From Sternotherus odoratus (taxonomy: Eukaryota > Chordata > Testudines > Kinosternidae), in assembly GCA_032164245.1 (NCBI GenBank), contig JAVMKO010000005.1, positions 44,110,133 to 44,174,132 on the forward strand: a DNA stretch of 64,000 nucleotides, written 5' to 3'. Positions 39,208-51,267 of this stretch are shown piece by piece; position 1 is the stretch's first letter; the number at the start of each line of letters is the position of its first letter. The position numbers and the translations under genes were made by a program. Below the pieces are notes generated by a model. It worked only from the letters and a program-made list of their open reading frames with translations. It was not told where the DNA came from and made no database searches.

Positions 39208-39570
39208 CACTCTAGGTACCCTATCAAGTGCCCCGGCAGCCAGCCCTGTCTGCCGCTGCAACCAGAGGAGACACTCTCTCTGTACTCCAAACTCTGGGCC
39301 CTTTTTATCAGGGCCAGCTGGGCCCTAACTGACCCAGCCACAGCTGTGCCTGCTCTGCCCCAGCTTCTTTCACTTGCGGCCCTTCGCTATATTGGTCTTC
39401 CCAGGAGGCGGGCGGGCGGGCCTAAGACCACCCCTTACTAAAGCCCCTCCCTCAGCCTTGCGGGAGGGACACTGGACCCGGGTCCAACTGAGTACTTGGG
39501 ACAACTAATGAAAAAACAGGGAAGGGAGTGAGGGTGACATGTTCAAAACAAGAGTGCTGGATGGGGACAC
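39208..39570 (-). mobile_element. second Tx1 LINE copy, 3' UTR part 2
   Basis: Matches 25770-26090 of the first copy almost continuously (CAACCAGAGGAGACACTCTC, GAGTACTTGGGACAACTAAT, GTGCTGGATGGGGACACCA). It stops just inside the ORF2 end, so this copy is heavily 5' truncated. Confidence 0.8.
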
Positions 39571-39639
39571 CAGTAACTAGTGGTAACTACTACTACTAGT
39601 AACCGCACTAGAGATATAAAACAGGAAGAACAAAGAGAG

Positions 39640-40965
39640 GCAGTTCATAGAATATCAGGATTGGAAGGGACCTCAGGAGATCATCTGGAAAAATCACGGA
39701 GCAGGTCCTCAAGGAATCAATTAAGTACTCAGAGTGATCAGGAACAGTCAGCATGGATTCACCAAGGGCAAGTCATGCCTGACTAACCTAATTGCCTTCT
39801 AAGATGAGATAACTGGCTCTGTGGACGAGGGGAAAGCAGTTGACTTTAGCAAAGCTTTTGATACGGTCCCCCACAGTATTCTTGCCAGCACGTTAAAGAG
39901 GTATGGGCTGGATGAATGGACCATAAGGTGGATAGAAAGCTGTCTGGATCATCGAGCTCAATGGGCAGTGATCAATGGCTCCATGTCTAGTTGGCAGCTG
40001 GTATCAAGCAGAGTGCCCAAGGGTTGGTCCTGAGACCGGTTTTATTCAATATCTTTATCAATGATCTGGAGGATGGAGTGGACTGCACCCTCAGGAAGTT
40101 TGCAGATGACACTAAACTGGAAGGAGTGGTAGCTACACTGGAGGGTAGCAATAGGATACTGAGGGACCTAGACAAATTAGAGGATTGGGCTAAAAGAAAT
40201 TTAATGAGGTTCAACAAGGACAAGTGCACTTAGGATGGAAGAATCCTATGAACTGCTACAGACTAGGGACCGAATGGCTAGGCAGCAGTTCTGCAGAGAA
40301 GGACCTAGGGTTACAGTGGATGAGAAGCTGGATATGAGTCAACTGTGCCCTTGTTGCCAAGAAGGCTAACGGCATTTTGGGCTGTACAAGTAAGGGCATT
40401 GCCAGCAGATCGAGGGACATGATAGTTCCCCTCTATTCAGCATTGGTGAGGCCTCATCTGGAGTACTGTGTCCAGTTTTGGGCCCACACCACAAGAAGGA
40501 TGTGGAAAAATTGGAAAGAGTTCAGAGGAGGGCAACAAAAATGATTAGGGGCCTGGAGCGCATGACTTCTGAGGAGAGGCTGAGAGAACTGGGATTGTTT
40601 AGTCTACAGAAGAGAAGACTGAGGGGAGATTTGATAGCTGCTTTCAACTACCTGAAAGGGGGTTCCAGGGAGGATGGATCTAGACTGTTCTCAGTGCTAC
40701 CAGATGACAGAACAAGGAGTAATGGTCTCAAGTTGCAGTGGGGAAGGTTTAGGTTGGATATTAGGAAAAACTTTTTCACTAGGAAGGTGGTGAAGCACTA
40801 GAATGGATTACCTACGGAAGTGGTAGAATTTCCTTCCTTAGAGGTATTTAAGGTCAGGCTTGACAAAGTTGGTGTTTAGTTGGGGTTGGTCTAGTGTGTG
40901 CCAAAGATGATTTAGTTGGGGTTTAGTTGGGGTTTGTCTAGTGTGTGCCACTGAAAATCAGCACG
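39640..40965 (+). mobile_element. CR1 LINE fragment with reverse transcriptase remnant
   Basis: Broken plus-strand frames give [79 protein letters not shown] and [16 protein letters not shown], in the order of the C-terminal half of CR1 ORF2. Frameshifts separate three pieces (39821-40033, 39991-40233, 40478-40801). The 5' part of CR1 is missing, as usual for truncated copies. Confidence 0.88.
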
Positions 40966-41040
40966 CATGCCTACCCCTGGACTAGTTCATAGACTCATAG
41001 AGTATCAGGGTTGGAAGGGACCTCAGGAAGTCATCTAGTC

Positions 41041-41217
41041 CAGGGTTTCTCAAACTGGGGGTCACCTGCGGGGACTGGGGCCGGGTCGCAGGGGGGTCAG
41101 GTTTTTTTTTTTTGTTTAAAAAAAAAAATCGGCGGCTTTTCGGCAGAGGCCCCTTTTTGTGCTCCCCCACCGGAGCACAAAAAGGGGTTGGGGTCTCAAC
41201 AAGTTTGAGAACTGCTG
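41041..41217. mobile_element. 177-bp hAT MITE in a CR1 tail
   Basis: Ends CAGGGTTTCTCAAACT and, reversed, CAGCAGTTCTCAAACT, with a perfect 8-bp target duplication ATCTAGTC (41033-41040 and 41218-41225). It splits the CR1 3' tail GGGACCTCAGGAAGTC...CAACCTCCTGC. A T-rich then A-rich centre can fold back. Confidence 0.9.
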
Positions 41218-41821
41218 ATCTAGTCCAACCTCCTGCTTAAAGCAGGACCAAACCCAACTAAACCCCAACTAATGGGACAGTGACCTATATTCCCTCTATT
41301 GATGCACATAACAAAATTCATTCCGCCTCTGTAGGAAAAATTTGAGGGTCCACTGACAGTGATTCTGCTGCCATGCTCCCACCTGGGCAGGGATTGGGAG
41401 TGAGCAGCCCCTGGACTCTGCAACCCTACATGAGAAGGGGGAGAAGGGTTGCTGTGCAGCCCCTGGCCTGGAAGAGGGGGGTGAGGAACCCCAGGAGGAG
41501 CAGATGACAGTTGGGGGGAAGGACTGATTGAGAGGTTGGGGACAGGCAGAAGTGGGGGAACAGCTTCAGCTGGGGAGGGGGGGTGTACAGAATCCCCCCC
41601 CCCCAGCCAATTGTTATCCACACATGGGAAGGGAGCCAATAGCCCTGTGTAAAATGTGGGGTATCCTGCTCTCCTGAGATAGCACTTTGAGGATACAGCT
41701 CCTGACTGCAACTCTCCGGAGGTGGGCAATATTACCCTGCTCATATATCACGCAGGCAAACTCACACACATGCAGTCATACACACTCATGTGCATCCCCT
41801 AGCTGCCCCCACCCCTGCTCA

Positions 41822-42286
<465 letters not shown>

Positions 42287-42954
42287 TCAAGCTATGTTTT
42301 GAATCATCTAAAATTCCCTGCCATAGTCTGAATGGCCTGTTAAGTGCCAGGCCTGGTCCAAGTTTGGGGTGCCAATGAGAGGTCCTCAGTGGCAGGGAGC
42401 CCTGATTCCAGACCCCTGCAGCCCACATCCCACCCCAGAAGCTGTCTAAGACGTCTCAGCACGTCTTTGCCCCAAAACAGGGAAAACTGCTCCAGAGCCC
42501 CGGCCAGCTAAGACAGGACAGAGCATATCTGAGAATACACCCAGTGGATGGCCCACGGCCCGCTGCCCTACTGGCTCTGCCAGCATCCCCACCCCACAGA
42601 ACCCATGGCCTGGTCCCAGTCAGGGGGATTGCTGCTCACTGCTGTTCACCCCTTTCCCCTCTTGGATGGGGCCATGACCCAGCTGTGCTGGTCAGAGTCC
42701 TTTGCTCTGTGGGGCTTGAGCACTAAGGGGGGAGCAGCTGTTACTGCCCTGTCTGATGGGGTTTTTCTCTGGGGTCTCCCTACTCCTATTCCTCTCAGTT
42801 GCCTGCCCCCAGACCTCCTCGGGGGTTGGGGGGAAGCTGCCAGAAGCACTGAGCTGCAGGAGGGAGAGACGAGGCCCCCCTCTGCCTTAGTCCCTGCCCC
42901 ACTGAGAGGGCAGGCTCGCAGCAGGCCTTGACTACCCAATGTGGGCACTCCTAC

Positions 42955-43009
42955 CTGTGCTGAGGGCACAGGCCAGGGCAAACAGTAGCACTGCTCTGGC
43001 CTGCATCAT
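42955..43009 (-). CDS. MST1: MST1 exon 1: signal peptide
   Basis: The exon starts at the first of two adjacent ATG codons and encodes MMQARAVLLFALACALST plus one base (phase 1). This is a typical secretory signal with a short polar start, a hydrophobic core and small residues near the cleavage region. The donor is ACAG|GTAGGA. The frame stays open upstream to another ATG at 43198, which would add 63 residues that are not signal-like, so the MMQ start is preferred. Confidence 0.9.
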
Positions 43010-43310
43010 CCTGCTGTTCTGTGAGCCCCAGGGACTGTCACGGAGCCTGTGCAGAAATGCTCTGACCCAGGTTGGACTGTCCAAGCAGGGCCATGCCCTG
43101 GGCCCCCCTTCCCTCAACCCTCTCTGCTGGGCAAATATTTGTCTCTGGGCCACAATCCAATAATGCAGCTCTGGGGAGGGGGATGGTAACCATTTCAAGA
43201 GATTTCAGGCAGAACGCAGGGGAGCAGCCCTCACCCCCAACACACACCCAGCTCATGGGGATTTCAGCTCCCTGCCACCAAAAGCCCCTGGGCCTAAACA
43301 AACAGTCACC
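43010..43310 (-). promoter_or_regulatory. candidate MST1 5' flank with FOX-like motifs
   Basis: This segment directly precedes the start codon. It has a TAAACAAACA motif at 43295-43304 (TGTTTGTTTA on the gene strand), close to the FOXA/HNF3 consensus, and an AAATATTTGT block at 43133-43142. MST1 is a liver-expressed gene in mammals, so such sites make sense, but motifs of this length occur by chance and I see no clear TATA box or transcription start. Confidence 0.25.
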
Positions 43311-43985
43311 CCCTGCATGGCCATATCGACCCAGAGAGGGAACAGGTTGTGAAAGTGATCCATGCCCAGCTTCAACAAGAGTCGGTCGTTCACCCCCTCT
43401 TCCCTTTGCAATAACAGATGTGACATCTAGAGCTGCCCTGCCAGGGTGGAGCCACGCCCCACATAGCTGACCTTGGGCCCTTTCACAGCTCCAGGATCTG
43501 GGAACCGTGGGCGGGGCCCCCAGGGGCTCTGGAGACAGCTGAGCTGGCAGGTGGCACACACAGAGTGGGGGAGGCAGGGCAGTGCTAGTAGGGCCCCGGT
43601 CATCCTTGGTGAGCTTCAGCAAAGCCCAGAGGGAAGAGACGCACACAGCCCCACAGGGTGAACACGCACCAGGTCAGGTCGGCAGCCAGCCTGAGCTGGA
43701 GTAGTCAGAGACAGCCCAGGAAATATAGAGACAAGAACGCACTGCAAGGGGGCAGTGTTACTGCAGCACTGAGATACCCCCACAGGAGAACAGTGTCTCT
43801 GCCACACTGTGGTAATAACCCATGGTGGGTTGTGAATCTGCACACTAGTTACATCTCTATCCCACCAAAGGGAGGCAGTGCCTCTGCATCACTGCAGTAA
43901 TACTCAATGGGGGGGGAAGTGTCAGTGCAGCACTGCAATACCCACACGGGGGAGAGGGATCAGTGTCTCTGAAGCACTGTGATAC

Positions 43986-44538
43986 TGTAGTACAAATATG
44001 AAAATGGTATTTATTGATTACTGGGTATTGTGTGATATGTGGTGTATGCTTGTGGAAACTGTGGGGTTAATAGGTATAGAATATGTAAGGCAAAATGGAG
44101 TTTTGTTTTAAAATGGAGTCTGTCAGCTGGGTGGGCATGTAGCCATAATCAGAGGCTGAGCTTGCACGTAGGCCTAGCAACTCATGCCTTACCTTGTAAC
44201 AATGTCTATCATGCTTGTGTTACAGAAAGAGCGGGAACTAACGGCTGGTAGCCATAGTAATGTTTGAATCTGTATACAGGCATGTATGTGGCATATGATT
44301 ATTGGCTGCATGTAGCTGTGACTCTCTTTTATGTGATTGGGTGCTTACATATTCGAACTCTGTATATATGTTCTGCCCACCCTGTGTCTGTGGGCTTTGA
44401 GGCTTTGGAGTTGTATTCCCCTGAACCCCTGTTTGTGCACAAATAAACCCCTTTTTGTTCAGGATTTCCTTGTGTCTTTTGCCTGTCCTTTGAGGTGAAT
44501 TGGAGAGGCCTCCAAGGGAAGAACAGATTTATGCAACA
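43986..44538 (+). mobile_element. solo LTR of the provirus family
   Basis: Begins TGTAGTACAAATATG and ends TTATGCAACA with a 4-bp target duplication ATAC (43982-43985, 44539-44542). It keeps an AATAAA. It is older than the provirus at 34.5 kb, judging by more differences. It lies about 1 kb upstream of the MST1 start codon. Confidence 0.92.
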
Positions 44539-44975
44539 ATACCCCCAAAAGGGGCAGTGTCTGTATAGGGTTGTTTTGTCATTAATATCCAGTGGGCAAA
44601 TGTCCGTATGGCTGCGATGGCCCTAAATGTCCCTGCCTCACTGTCATTCAGGCTTCGACTCTCCTGGAGATGTATCTGCATGGCCAGGGCTAACCACTGG
44701 GCTAGCATTGCTGGGGTCAATGAGCCCAAAATATTCCTTGCATCTTTCCCTGCAGCACACTTACATTGCACAACTGATGCACACCATCTGGGGCCTGACG
44801 TACCACCATCTCAGCCTGCTCAGGCCCACGGCAACATGCACCATTCACAACATGTTGTAGAAGCAAATGTAGGGTGGCTTCGCTTCAGGCCTAAAACATA
44901 GTCAAGTTAGCATAAGGCCTGCTATAAAAGAGCAAAAGATTATGATCTGAGCCATCAGCAGTTACTGCATACAAC

Positions 44976-45099
44976 TAGGGTGACCAGATGTCCCGATTTT
45001 ATAGGGACAGTCCCGATTTTTGAGTCTTTTTCTTATATAGGCTCCTATTACCCCCCACATCCCGTCCCAATTTTTCACATTTGCTGTCTGGTCACCCTA
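44976..45099. mobile_element. 124-bp hAT-type MITE
   Basis: Terminal inverted repeats TAGGGTGACCAGA / TCTGGTCACCCTA (the right arm reads TGTCTGGTCACCCTA) and a perfect 8-bp target duplication CATACAAC. The interior has repeated GTCCCGATTTT. Confidence 0.92.
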
Positions 45100-45243
45100 C
45101 ATACAACACAGATCAGAGATATCTGGATATGTAAACCCTGCCCGCTAACCGCAAAAATATCTCCTTTTAGCTTTGTAGGATGATAGGCTGACCGCAACTA
45201 CCCGGTGCTTACTGAAAAACATGTTTTTAATCTAACTAACTAA

Positions 45244-46800
45244 TGTTAAGAATACGATGATTTGATTGGTACTTAATTGCATTTATTCCTAATATGGCCC
45301 AAGTAAGTAAAGTTTGGGACTTTTCCAGATCGGAAAGTACCATGTGGATGTGTGATGCTTGCATGATCAATATGTATGACGCTTGCATAATTAATAAGAA
45401 GCTATAAAAATCATGGAGAATGTTGTAAAGCGGGGGGGGGGGGGGGGAAGGGGGGGAGATAGCCAGTCTGTCTGGGGATATCGTTTGGGGATAATTATCT
45501 GTGTGTCTGCAATATGTTAATTTGAGCCATGGGCAGAACCATTTTGTAATTTTCTAGACCATTTGCTTACTGTGCTTATCTTGTCTTGCTGCTAGAAGAG
45601 GGATGGGCAAACTACGGCTCGCGGGCCACATGTGGCCTGCCGGCAATTTTTACCCAGCCTGTGAGCTTGGGCCTGGGAGTGGGGCCACTAGCCCCACCCT
45701 CCCGGCCCAGAGTGCCATGCCGAGCGCTGCCCCGCACTTCTGAGCCAGGGCGCTGGGAGCGCTGCCAGTTGCGGGGGGCTGGGGCGCCAAGAGCGCCGCC
45801 AGCTGCAGGGCCCCATGCTCCTGAGCCAGGGTGCCAGGAGCACCGCCAGCTGCGAGGCTCCAGGGCCGGGGCAGGGCGCCAGGAGCGCCGCCCGCCGCTG
45901 GACCCCACGCTCCCGGGCCAAGCGCCGCCCGCCGCCAGGCCTTGCGCTCCCAGGCCTGGGGGCCAGGCCACATGCCGGGGGGACCCGCACTCCCGGCCCA
46001 GGACGCTGAGGCTGGGCCAAGAACCGCCCTCCGTGGGGCCCCGCACCCGACTGAGCACAGTAAGTGGGGGCGGGGGCTTAGGTGGTAGGGTCCCAGGGGG
46101 TGGTTGTTGGGGGGGGGGGGCGCTTAGGTGGTGGGGTCCTGGGGGTGGGGTCTCAGGAGGGGACAGTTAGGGAACAAAGAGCAGGGGGGCTTCGATAGGG
46201 GGTGGGTTCCCAGGGGTGGTGGTTAGGTGCGGGGAGGGGGGTCTGGGGAGGGGACAGTTAGGGAACAAAGAGCAATGGAGCTTCAATAAGGGGGTGGGGT
46301 CCCAGGATGGTAGTTAGGTGTAGGGGGAAGTCAGGGGGGATGTCAGGGAACAAAGAGCAGGGGAGCTTAGATAGGGGGTTGGGTCCTGGGGGGGCAGACT
46401 GTGGGAGTCTTCAGAGGGGGCGATCATGAATGGGGGGTTGTATGGGTGGTGGACTCTGAGGGGGGCAGTCAGGGGCGGGAAGTGGGTGGGGATTGGATAA
46501 GGGGCAGGGGCAGGCTGTTTGGGAAAGCACAGCCTTCTCTACTTGGCCCTCGGCATAATTTTGAAACCTAATGTGGCCCTTGGGCCAAAAAGTTTGCCCA
46601 CTCCTGTGCTAGAACCTATCCTGGGGCATGGGAAAAACCATCCCCGTTTCTTCTCTCTGCCCAATGAGCACCATATATAACCTATTGTAATTAATTGTTC
46701 TATCTACAGTGTCTCTGAGCCTGATAAGGAAAGTGACACTCTGCAAGCGCTGTGCATAATAAACTCCTGTGCTTGACTCAATATGGTGTGGATTACATTT
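45244..46800 (+). mobile_element. LTR-like sequence interrupted by a hAT element
   Basis: Flanks of the hAT element read as one LTR: GCTATAAAAATCA box near 45400 and AATAAACTCC near 46760. Start and end positions are approximate. A run of about 15 Gs lies at 45432. Confidence 0.4.
45598..46606. mobile_element. 1-kb non-autonomous hAT element with a G-rich core
   Basis: Ends (G)AGGGATGGGCAAACT and, reversed, CAGGAGTGGGCAAACT, flanked by a perfect 8-bp target duplication TGCTAGAA (45590-45597, 46607-46614). GGCCACATGTGGCC and AATGTGGCCC motifs mark the subterminal regions. The interior is GC-rich with tandem TTAGGTGGTGGGGTCC and GGGAACAAAGAGCA units between about 46060 and 46380. Confidence 0.88.
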
Positions 46801-47129
46801 CTTCAATGGCACAGCAGGGCTATTGTAATTCATGGATGGCTGAGACAGCATTTATATAGTCAGCTGGGAGTGATTTTACATGCTAGTGTCTGTTCACAGC
46901 AAAGCAGAGTAAAGGGCACCACAGTCTATAGGGTTGCGGGCACACAGCAGTTCAGCAGTCCAGATTGTACCTCAGCAATCAGAGGTACTGGAGGCCCTAC
47001 CTCCATGCCAGCCATCCCATCCCCGAGCAATGAGGGATAAGGCAGATCAGCTGCTCACAACTCATTGCATACATACTGTTGCTGGAATCTTTCACCTCTT
47101 TGCTCTCCCATCTAGTTTCTGTTCCAGGG
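46801..47129. other. unassigned sequence
   Basis: I see no gene or repeat that I can name in this stretch. Confidence 0.5.
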
Positions 47130-48174
47130 TGTGACGGTGATGTTCCTGGTGGGATCCAACTGTGAGTGTCAGATCAGGACAGATTGCTTCCAAAGGGGCA
47201 ACTACAGCCCAAAGCTGGGGTTTTTCCACACTAAGGCAAACCACACCAGCCAAACAGAAAAGACTGGCTAACCACAAGTCACACAAGCAATTCCCTTAGA
47301 CACTCCAGCTTCCCAGTATCACCACCACCAGCCACCTGTCCTGGGGATCAATGGTTATGAAAACCAATACCCCAAATAAAGAAAATGGTTCTCCCGAATT
47401 CCAAAGAATCAGGCCCCAGACCCAGGTCAATATACAAATCAGATCTTCCCACAAATCACGCTGTTGCCAATCCTTTAGAATCTAAAATCTAAAGGTTTAT
47501 TATACAAAAGGTATAGGTGAGGGTTAAGAATGGTTAAAAGAAATCAATTACATGCAGTAATGGCACATCTCTTGGTTCAGGCTTGCAGCAAAGGTAGAAT
47601 AAACTGCAGGTTCAAATCAAAGTCTTTAGAAAGCATCCCATTTAGGGATGGGTCAGCACCTTAGTTCAGAGTTCACCTGTGTAGCAAAGTCTATTCAGAG
47701 CTGGAAGCAAGACAGGCTGCAGGCTGAAGGTAAAAGACAAAATGGGGAATGTTCTTCCAGGCTTTATAGACTTCCTCCTGTGGGTGAAGACCCTCCTCCT
47801 CCTTATGTAGAGTCTGGTTGCAAACTGCAGGTCCACAGCCACATGGTCCAATTCCCAGACTCTCAATGATTCAGTTTTTGCCCAGGCATGTTCCATTCTT
47901 GGGGAGGCTCCTCGGGTGTGGACAGAGTTAATTGTGCAGTTAATGGCCCCTTAATGGGCCATCAGGCAGGCCATTCAAGTCAACACCAGCTTGCCTGAGA
48001 TTCCACCCAGAAACCAAGCATAAGCTTGAAGTACAAAGATACACACACATCAATGGCATATTCATAATCCGCCCTCCATAACCTGGTCATAGACACCTGT
48101 TATGACCCCCTTCACATAATATTCGGTACCCCAATGATCTATATGGTACCCAATTATTCCAGTAACGTGACACA
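47130..48174. mobile_element. possible solo LTR
   Basis: Begins TGTGACGGTGATG and ends GTAACGTGACACA. The interior has TTTATTATACAAAAGG and CCCAAATAAAG blocks of the kind seen in LTRs, possibly in minus orientation. No clear target duplication. Confidence 0.35.
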
Positions 48175-49843
48175 GGGTTGTGATAGAGTCACATGCAATG
48201 GCAGCATGCTTTTACTGCACCTTATCAAGCCAAATACAGTGTGTTTTGCAGCTGTTTTGGGGTAAAGCATGCATGTATACAATGTCTTCTGTTCTTGTTG
48301 CCCTGTAATGCATTCTGTGGTCTGGGAGATGTTTCTGATTCTGTCTTGTGCTAGCGGAGAGAAATGTGTTCAGTATGTGGTTGTTTCTCTGCTAGCTGGT
48401 ACCTTGTAATGGAATGATTAGTGCCTCCTATCACCTTGCAATGCTGGTTGTGCTCTGTGTCAGTTCTGTCACACCAGGTTCTTCCTGAACAGACTCTCAG
48501 CTCACATGGGGAACCGGGGTTCAGACAAATATCTGCTAGGAATGGCTTGGGGAGTCTGTTCAATGTCCTCATCCGTACCTGATCCCAGTTTCCAGGGAGG
48601 AAAGACTGACTCTCTCCACCACTAAATCCCAGGCCTGCCTTGTAATTGAGCTTTATTGGCTCCATGAATATATGCCAGAGAGACCTGGTTTTCCTTGGGC
48701 ATATCCAATCGGGTAAATACAAGTGAGCCACAGATTGCTCCCAGAAATGGCCTCTCCCTGCTCTCACCATGTTCTGCCATATCAGCCAAGGGTTCTGCAA
48801 CCCTTCATCTTCCGCTTTTGGAGCCCTGCTGATTAGAGATTAGCCATAGCATGGACTTGAAAGTCTCCTAGGACTGTTATCTGTTGCTAATTTGAATGAA
48901 AGCATGGAAACTCCAGGAATGTGAAGCCAGAGTCCCAGACAAACCCTGAGAGCAGTCAGCCACCAAGTACAAGGCACCTTGCAGCCAGGCCAGGCAAAAG
49001 AGGACATGAGGTAGCATAGCAAATAGATCTCTCTTGGCCACAAGAGTAGAAATAATCTATTCTTCGCCTTTCACGTTGGCTATTTCTCCCTTCCTTTGAA
49101 ATTCTCTGCTGAATGAGAATATATCAGTTCTCATTTGGACAGATATCGATCCCTGAGGAATAGGAGCTGAATAGAAACAAGCTGCAGTTGAGGAGGAATG
49201 GAAGGAATATGGTATGTATTGTTTTTTGAGTATGAAACGCTGCAGGACACTCACCTGTTTAACATGTGATGGTATCACCTGGGACTTTAACACTTAGATG
49301 CCATGGTGATGGGTAGACTAAAATAATGCAACCTTCCACCACATCTCTGTGTAATACTGCCTGAAACAGGTACAAGTTGGTGGAATGATCTATTCAGAAT
49401 TCTCTTGCTTGTATAAAAGCATTCTAACACAGATAAACTTGTCACGTGCAGCAATGGCAAGTGAACCGTGCTGGTATTCCTACAGTGAACCAGCCAGTCC
49501 ACTGTACCTCTGAAAGATTGTTGCTGGCAGATCTCTAGAGAGTGCTTGGGGCCAGGTTAGGTTAAGGGTCATTCCTACATATTCTTGGGACTATTCTAGA
49601 GGCAGTAATTAAATAGCAAAAAACTTACCATTGAGACAGCTCGTGTCCTTTTACAACGTCCACTTTGGCAACATTCAAACTTCAGAGAACCAGGAAAGGC
49701 AGAGGAAAGATGCTCACCCATGTAATGTGGGCTCTATGTCAGGAATCGTCTGCATGCAGGGCAGCTGTACTGAGTGGTGAAGGCAGGAGTGGGGCATTGG
49801 GGGATCCATAATGGGGGTCCATTCCTGGGCTGTTCATGCACAG
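48175..49843. other. unassigned sequence
   Basis: Average composition, short frames only, no motif or repeat that I recognise. One minus-strand frame of 149 codons (48351-48800) has no domain I know. Confidence 0.5.
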
Positions 49844-50287
49844 TGTGACAGACCGCTCTCTCACCCCTCTTAGGAACAGGCAGGAAAACCCTTCTTTGCT
49901 TCAAACAGTGCTCTTTAATCCACAGTGCAGGCCCCACCACCAATATATACAGCTTTACACAGTTCAGCCTCTCAGTTTACAACTCTATCAAACTCTACAG
50001 TTTACAGCTCTGAGTAGCTCTACAGTTTCCAGCTCTACAAACTCTATATAGTTCAGCTCAATACAAACACAGCTCTGAATAGCTCTTCACACTCCATACC
50101 ATACCATCCCCACCACTCTGGGCTTGCTTCCTGGCAGGCCTTTTATCCCCCTGAGGAGGCTGCCAGGTGTCACTCATCAAGCCTGATTAGGCTGGCTGAT
50201 TAGGCTTCCTGCAAGGGAGTGGGTTTTTCTCCCACTTAAAGGGGCGGCAGGGCTGGCTCAGGCACTCCTGGCCAGCACCCTGCCACA
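49844..50287 (-). repeat. LTR of the minus-strand Gypsy remnant
   Basis: 444 bp; shares the CAGCCCTGCCGCCCCTTTAA and GATAAAAGGCCTGCCAGGAA style blocks and the GAGCTATTCAGAGCTG repeats with 20374-21122, but has no SINE. Confidence 0.88.
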
Positions 50288-50331
50288 CACCTCCCCCCTT
50301 AGCCTAGCCCCATCGGGCTGGCTCAGACCCT

Positions 50332-51264
50332 TCAATATTTTCTAATTATATTTAACAGGGCCCTCGAACCCTTTCTCCTCATTTCTCTCACCATAGTAGC
50401 ATGGTCCTGAGGCTTTGGGGTGTCATGCCCGGCTGTGGCGGAGAGTCCCACTGCCCTTTTAGGGCTAGGGCCAGCCTCCTCTGCCTCAGCTTCCCACGCG
50501 GCCGCGGCAGAGAGCCCTACTTCCAGCCTCGCGCATGAAAGGCAGGGTATCGGCCGTCCCTGTGCCCTTCGGCGCTCACACCACTCACATGGTGCCTCAC
50601 TGCACAGGGCAACTTCCCCGGCCTCAGTTTCTCCCTGGCTCTCACAGGAGCTTGGGGCCTCCACTGTGGAGCTTACCTCCTGCTCTGGCCTCAGCCCCTC
50701 CTGGCTGTCTAGGTTCTTCGCTGGGTTAGAGGGCTGAGACCCGCCCCTTCGCTTGGCCGAGCCCCCCGTATGGGTTCTCACGCCCGGCCTTGGGGCAGCC
50801 CGGGGCCTCATACCTCCCACCAGGCCCCAGTCCCGCCCAATAACTACGGGGCAAGGTAACCCCGCTGGCACTCCGACCCGCTTCCAGTAGAATCGTCCGC
50901 TGATTTCTAGGGGGACCTGGGCCACCCGACAGGTCTTCCTGTCCCCATGGACACACCGTAGGTCCATGGTAGCCCCCGGAATTAGCCACTCAGGGCGTAC
51001 CAACGCTCTATGGACGAGCGTACAGGGGGAGGCTGAGTCCACTACCCCCGGTTGGGACTTCCTCCCCACCTGCACCCGCAGGGTGGGCACCCCCTTCCGT
51101 GGCTTCCACCCCCAAACCTCGGTCCACCCACACCAATCGGTGTAGCCACAGTCCATGGCTGGGCAGTCCCTCTTAATATGCCCTGGCTTCCCACACTGCC
51201 AGCAGGTAAGCCTGGCAGTTCTCTCTGGTGCCCCTCTGGGCTCCCCATCAGTCTCACCCCTCAT
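50332..51264 (-). pseudogene. Gypsy nucleocapsid-protease frame
   Basis: A 310-codon frame begins MRGETDGEPRGAPERTARLT and carries the knuckle CWQCGKPGHIKRDC (CX2CX4HX4C) around residues 21-34. A retropepsin-like segment VVDSASPCTLVHRALV follows, then PVVIGRDWGL. The catalytic triplet reads DSA where aspartic proteases need DTG or DSG, so it is probably inactive. The tail is Ser/Glu/Ala-rich. The frame's 5' part is missing: it meets a CR1 fragment at 51268. Confidence 0.75.
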
Positions 51265-51267
51265 TGG

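Larger units (their letters stand above)
49844..51265 (-). mobile_element. 3' end of a Gypsy-type element: gag-protease, purine tract and LTR
   Basis: In minus-strand order: a gag/protease frame, a purine tract AAGGGGGGAGGTG, and an LTR (50287 to 49844) starting TGTGGCAGGG and ending CTGTCACA. The LTR is of the same family as the solo LTR at 20374. Reverse transcriptase, RNase H and integrase are missing between the protease and the purine tract. Confidence 0.82.

Noticed and set aside
45586..46170. 194-codon GC-rich frame
   Set aside because: It lies within the GC-rich interior of a hAT element and is open in both strands.
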